The notes under the pieces: generated by a model
Database searches by the model: none
What the model was told of the DNA's origin: nothing
What the model saw: only the letters and a program-made list of their open reading frames with translations
From: CAZPAN01 sp964428485
Lineage (GTDB): Bacteria > Actinomycetota > Coriobacteriia > Coriobacteriales > CADBOM01
Assembly: GCA_964428485.1 (NCBI GenBank)
Contig: CAYRYP010000064.1
Location: forward strand, 1-8,006
Direction: 5' to 3'
DNA length: 8,006 bases
Program-made: the position numbers and the translations under genes
Part shown: positions 5,380-8,006 of the stretch, in pieces
Numbering within the stretch: the stretch's first letter is position 1
Layout: every line of letters begins with the position of its first letter

Positions 5380-7326
5380 CTAGATGTCCAGGGCGGCGTG
5401 GAAGGCCTCGTAGGTGGCCATCGTCACGTTTGCGGGCCTCTGGGCGTCGCCGATGATGCGCACGAACGGCGCGCTGTCGCGAAGCGCGTCCACGACGGCC
5501 GAGCGCGACCTCTGACCGATCGCGCAGATGATGGTGTCTGCGGGGATCTCCACCGGTGCGTCGTTCTCTTTGACCTCGACCCCGTTGGCGAGTATCCGCT
5601 GCACCGGTGCGTTGAGGTGCACGTCGACTCCGGCGTCTTCGATCTCGGCGAGTAGGATCGGCCTGTGCCTGACATTCGCGTCGATCGCCAGGCCATCTCT
5701 CATCTCGATCAGGTGCACGGTGTGGCCCTTGCGTGCGAGGTTGAGCGCGCACTCACTTCCGGTGAGACCACCGCCTACCACGGCAACCTCGCTGCCCACA
5801 GGAGCACCCTCGAGGTAGAGGTCGTCTATCGAGAGCAGGTCGGCATTCTCGTCCACCGGCACCGGCGCAGGGATTGGCTCGGATCCTACGGCGATGATCA
5901 CCGCATCTGCACCGAACGACTCGGCGAACTCGGCGTCAACTGTCTGTCCAAGTCTGATATCCACGCCCGCGCGACGGCAGAGGATCTCGTAGCTCTTGCC
6001 GAGGTTGTACATGTCCATCTTGAAGGGCAGGCACCTCTCGGTGCGCAGAATCCCTCCAAGCTCCTCGTCCTTCTCACATAGGGTGACGTCATGGCCACGT
6101 AGCGCTGCGGTTCTCGCAGCCACCATGCCTGCTATGCCGCCGCCCACCACGAGCACCTTGCGCTTCGTCGCTGCAGGGACGATATCCATCCCTTCGAACT
6201 CGCGCCCGATCCTCGGATTGACCGCGCATCTACGGGTCTGGGTTACGGGACGCTCGGCCATGCAGGTGAAGCACCTCATGCACTTGACGATCTCATCGCC
6301 TCTGTTGGACATCACCTTGTTCGGAATCTCCGGGTCGGCGAGAAGCGCACGCCCCATCACCACGAAGTCGGCCTTACCGGAGGCGATGATCTCCTCCATC
6401 TGGTCGGGGTCGGACAGACCTCCGATGGTGGCGACCGGGACGCTCACGTGCTTCTTGATCTCCTCGGCCAGGTAGACGTTGCAGCCGTGGTCGCGGAACA
6501 TCGAGGGGTGGGTGATGGAGAAGCCGAACTGGTAGGAGCCGGCGGAGACGTGGATTATGTCCACGAGATCCTCCAGGGCCTGGGCGATGCGGCAGCCTTC
6601 GTCGAGGTCGTAGCCACCGTCGAAGAGCTCGGCCCCACTCATCCTCAGCTCGATCGGGAAGCCGGGGCCCACCTCCGCCCGGATGGCCTGAAGGATCTCG
6701 CGAGCGAAGCGAATCCTGTTCTCGAGTGGTCCGCCGTACTCGTCGTCTCTCTTGTTGAACCACGGCGACAGGAATTGGTTCACGAGCCAGCCGTGCCCTG
6801 CATGCAGCATCACCATCTGGAAGCCGGCGCGCTTGGCGAGGGAGGCGGCGTTGGCGTAGGCGGCGACGATGTCGTCGATCTGCTCGTGGGTGAGCGCCTT
6901 GACCGGGATTCCATCCGGCCTCACCCCATCGCTGGGGCCGTACTGGCACAGCTCGCCCTTGCTCTCCTTGTCCACCATATAGGTTCCCGCGTACTGGCCG
7001 GAATGCGAGAGCTCGATGCTAGCCACCGCTCCGTGGCGCTTGATCGCGTCGGCCACGTAGGTGAACGCCCCGAGCTGCCCTGGGGTCGAAAGACTCAGAT
7101 GAAGCATCTGCGACCCATCGGTCTCGGGATGCACCACCAGCTCGCTGACCGTCACGATGGCGGCGCCACCCTTGGCGCGCAGCTCGTAGAAACCCTGCGT
7201 CCTCGGACCCGGTGTTCCCTCGGCGTCTATGTCGGTGGCCCCCATCGGCGCTGAGCACATGCGGTTTCGGAAGGTGATTCTTCCGACCCTGATCGGCTTG
7301 CAGAGGTTGGGGTAGTCTCGCTTCAT
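5380..7326 (-). CDS. NADH:flavin oxidoreductase / 2,4-dienoyl-CoA reductase-like FMN, [4Fe-4S], FAD enzyme
   Basis: A 648-aa flavoenzyme of the trimethylamine dehydrogenase/FadH/BaiCD architecture. Residues 1-345 form an old-yellow-enzyme FMN barrel with the NRMCSAPMG start, HAGHGWLVNQFLSP (175-188), NKRDDEYGGPLENR and the phosphate-binding end VMGRALLADP. C349, C352, C355 and C367 (CxxCxxC-x11-C) should hold the [4Fe-4S] cluster. GGGIAG (395-400) is the FAD Rossmann motif and GGGLTG (518-523) the NAD(P)H motif. Electrons would pass from NAD(P)H through FAD and the cluster to FMN, reducing an enone or enoate-type substrate; the substrate is unknown. W180 replaces the usual Tyr proton donor. 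An ATG 14 codons upstream lacks a ribosome site, while AGGAGG five bases before the ATG at 7324-7326 fixes the start. The cytoplasmic location is inferred from absence of a signal peptide. A cupin gene follows. Confidence 0.92.
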   Translation of the reverse strand: MKRDYPNLCKPIRVGRITFRNRMCSAPMGATDIDAEGTPGPRTQGFYELRAKGGAAIVTVSELVVHPETDGSQMLHLSLSTPGQLGAFTYVADAIKRHGAVASIELSHSGQYAGTYMVDKESKGELCQYGPSDGVRPDGIPVKALTHEQIDDIVAAYANAASLAKRAGFQMVMLHAGHGWLVNQFLSPWFNKRDDEYGGPLENRIRFAREILQAIRAEVGPGFPIELRMSGAELFDGGYDLDEGCRIAQALEDLVDIIHVSAGSYQFGFSITHPSMFRDHGCNVYLAEEIKKHVSVPVATIGGLSDPDQMEEIIASGKADFVVMGRALLADPEIPNKVMSNRGDEIVKCMRCFTCMAERPVTQTRRCAVNPRIGREFEGMDIVPAATKRKVLVVGGGIAGMVAARTAALRGHDVTLCEKDEELGGILRTERCLPFKMDMYNLGKSYEILCRRAGVDIRLGQTVDAEFAESFGADAVIIAVGSEPIPAPVPVDENADLLSIDDLYLEGAPVGSEVAVVGGGLTGSECALNLARKGHTVHLIEMRDGLAIDANVRHRPILLAEIEDAGVDVHLNAPVQRILANGVEVKENDAPVEIPADTIICAIGQRSRSAVVDALRDSAPFVRIIGDAQRPANVTMATYEAFHAALDI

Positions 7327-7382
7327 CTCGTCCTCCTGGACTCTCCTCGGGTGAGGTCGGAACCACACAACCGACTCTCACA

Positions 7383-7398
7383 CGCATCCTGCGATGCG
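7383..7398 (-). other. Hairpin/inverted repeat in the leader of the flavin reductase gene
   Basis: CGCATC and GATGCG form a perfect 6-bp inverted repeat around a 4-base loop (CTGC), 57 bp upstream of the start codon. If transcription begins near 7424 it would lie in the leader RNA; it could equally be a protein-binding dyad. No T-run follows. Confidence 0.35.
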
Positions 7399-7430
7399 CT
7401 GCCTGCTATTGGGAAACGCTGAACGTTTTG

Positions 7431-7491
7431 ATTATGAACTTGAAGAGGCTTTGTTGCATGGTAATTTTTCACTCTTTGTTGTGATTTCACT
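7431..7491 (-). promoter_or_regulatory. Putative promoter and repeated upstream elements of the flavin reductase-cupin unit
   Basis: On the minus strand CATAAT (7431-7436) is a 5-of-6 match to the -10 consensus, with no good -35. Just upstream, read on the plus strand, CTTTGTTG occurs at 7449-7456 and 7474-7481 (25-bp period) and TTTCACT at 7467-7473 and 7485-7491, giving two CTTTGTTG...TTTCACT units that abut each other. GTGATTTCAC (7481-7490) is also a short dyad. The absence of a -35 together with repeats at about -20 to -65 is the layout of an activator-dependent promoter; this is inference. The remainder of 7327-7572 holds only the hairpins and the 9-bp repeat listed separately. Confidence 0.35.
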
Positions 7492-7526
7492 TTTCGCGTG
7501 CATAACCTAAAGCGTCTGGGTGAGAC

Positions 7527-7546
7527 TGGAATGGGTTTGGAATGGG
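7527..7546. repeat. Tandem 9-bp repeat TGGAATGGG, 11-bp period
   Basis: TGGAATGGG occurs at 7527-7535 and again at 7538-7546, separated by two T residues, so one helical turn apart. It lies between the end of the zinc-binding gene and the promoter region of the flavin reductase. It may be a weak binding site or chance. Confidence 0.5.
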
Positions 7547-7567
7547 GCTCGAGTTTCGCACTCGGGT
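7547..7567 (-). terminator. Hairpin just downstream of the zinc-binding protein gene
   Basis: CGAGT (7550-7554) pairs with ACTCG (7560-7564) around a 5-base loop, and flanking bases extend the stem with C-G and G-U pairs to about 8 bp. It lies 6 bp after the stop codon of the minus-strand gene at 7573, where a terminator is expected. On the minus-strand transcript the stem is followed by CCCCATTCC rather than a U-tract, so intrinsic termination is doubtful. Confidence 0.3.
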
Positions 7568-7572
7568 GGCTC

Positions 7573-7875
7573 CTAATCACTGTCCATCAGTTTTTTCGAT
7601 GTGAGATGCCAGCCTCCGCAGTAATCACACTTGTAGCAGTGTAGTCCGCGCGTGCCATGTTCGGCGCATGCGCGGATGGCCTCCTCGGCATCGCCTCGCG
7701 TGGAGTAGCGGTTCTTGGAGGTGCACGATTTCTCGCGCAGGGCTTCCTCGTGTCTCTGAGCCTTCTTGGAGCGACGGCGCCTTTCCGCCTCGAACGCGGA
7801 ATCGTCCATTCCGTAGAGCCGCGACTTGAACTCCGCAACCCTCTTTGCCTTGGCGGATGGCTTTCTGCTGGTCAT
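7573..7875 (-). CDS. Small basic protein with Cys/His zinc-binding tail, phage/accessory type
   Basis: A 100-aa protein in two parts. Residues 1-48 are very basic and helical (RRRRSKKAQRHEEALREK). Residues 50-94 contain C51-TSKNRYSTRGDAEEAIRAC and then CYKCDYCGGWHLTSK. C51, C83, C86 and H90 are the likely zinc ligands (C80 is extra). The pattern C-x-S-K-x-R-Y ... Y-x-C-x-x-C-G-G-W-H-L-T is one I recall from short uncharacterised proteins of actinobacterial phages and integrated elements; no function is known to me. The start ATG (7873-7875) is preceded by GAGGTGG about seven bases away and overlaps the stop of the upstream gene by ATGA, so the two are translationally coupled. A longer in-frame start upstream is rejected because it would run through the upstream gene in another frame. 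Confidence 0.75.
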   Translation of the reverse strand: MTSRKPSAKAKRVAEFKSRLYGMDDSAFEAERRRRSKKAQRHEEALREKSCTSKNRYSTRGDAEEAIRACAEHGTRGLHCYKCDYCGGWHLTSKKLMDSD

Positions 7876-8006
7876 GCTTGCACCACCTCTCCTGCCCTGC
7901 GGGCACGGGCGCGCATGCCGGCGTCTCTGGGCATCTTGAGCTTGGAGATATCCACTCCCTCGTGCTCGAGCAGCCATATCTTTTTGTCGATGCCGCCCGC
8001 GTATCC
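7872..8006 (-). CDS. Unrecognised protein, C-terminal 44 residues (cut by window edge)
   Basis: An open frame enters from the window edge and ends at TGA (7872-7874), encoding 44 residues beginning GYAGGIDKKIWLLEHEGVD and ending MRARARRAGEVVQA. The tail is basic and probably helical. I do not recognise the family. The evidence that it is coding is the ATGA overlap with the following gene, whose ribosome site (GAGGTGG) lies inside it, and the natural amino-acid composition compared with the other frames. It is likely part of the same accessory operon as the zinc-binding protein. Confidence 0.65.
   Translation of the reverse strand, partial: GYAGGIDKKIWLLEHEGVDISKLKMPRDAGMRARARRAGEVVQA

Noticed and set aside
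5357..5752. Arg-rich minus-strand open frame overlapping the reductase
   Set aside because: Low-complexity Arg/Pro/Gly composition typical of a GC-rich frame shadow.
6448..7254. 268-codon plus-strand open frame opposite the reductase
   Set aside because: Antisense shadow of a well-defined flavoenzyme; no recognisable motif and no ribosome site noted.
7327..7368. 14-codon N-terminal extension of the flavin reductase
   Set aside because: The upstream ATG has no ribosome site and the extension is Arg/Pro-rich, while AGGAGG sits correctly before the ATG at 7324-7326.
7323..7580. 85-codon minus-strand open frame in the reductase upstream region
   Set aside because: No ribosome site, no domain, atypical composition, and it overlaps the ends of both neighbouring genes in other frames.

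Overview
The window looks like a chromosome fragment from a moderately GC-rich, Gram-positive-type anaerobe, most likely class Coriobacteriia (Eggerthella/Olsenella/Collinsella relatives). This rests on the mix of protein families (a DUF4143 ATPase, an iron-sulfur flavin reductase of the TMADH/BaiCD type, Flavodoxin_4-type flavodoxin, long cation diffusion facilitator), GC-rich codon choice and AGGAGG-type ribosome sites. It is an inference from gene style, not a database match.

Left end (1-1661): on the minus strand a DUF4143 AAA ATPase gene is followed after 39 bp by the first 28 codons of a type I restriction-modification methylase gene (hsdM), cut by the window edge. Upstream of the ATPase gene lie three 18-bp direct repeats in an exact 23-bp register, probably an operator. 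The same intergenic region carries the promoter of a plus-strand gene.

Centre (1662-4830): a nicotinamidase-like cysteine hydrolase (+) converges on a minus-strand flavodoxin-TetR operon. That operon is divergent from a cation diffusion facilitator (CDF) exporter (+). The 201-bp divergent region holds two operators of identical geometry (TGACA-N3-TGTCA, centres 44 bp apart). One overlaps a good promoter (TTGACA-N16-TAGGAT) for the flavodoxin-TetR operon and also the -10 region expected for the exporter. The likely circuit is an autoregulated TetR repressor controlling a flavodoxin and a metal exporter. The exporter has an N-D-D-D transport site, as in Mn exporters of the MntE type, and an apparently duplicated C-terminal cytoplasmic domain.

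Right (4831-7572): a minus-strand two-gene unit, a 648-aa FMN/[4Fe-4S]/FAD flavin reductase followed by a small cupin protein. This looks like a catabolic or respiratory module acting on an unknown, probably unsaturated, small molecule. The reductase has Trp where the old yellow enzyme fold normally has the Tyr proton donor. Its 246-bp upstream region holds short repeats and two hairpins.

Right edge (7573-8006): two minus-strand genes overlap by ATGA. One is the C-terminal 44 codons of an unrecognised protein. The other is a 100-aa protein with a Cys/His zinc-binding tail of a style I associate with phage and other accessory elements. With the restriction system on the left, this suggests accessory islands on both sides of the metabolic and regulatory core. 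No tRNA, rRNA, CRISPR array, transposase or att site was seen.
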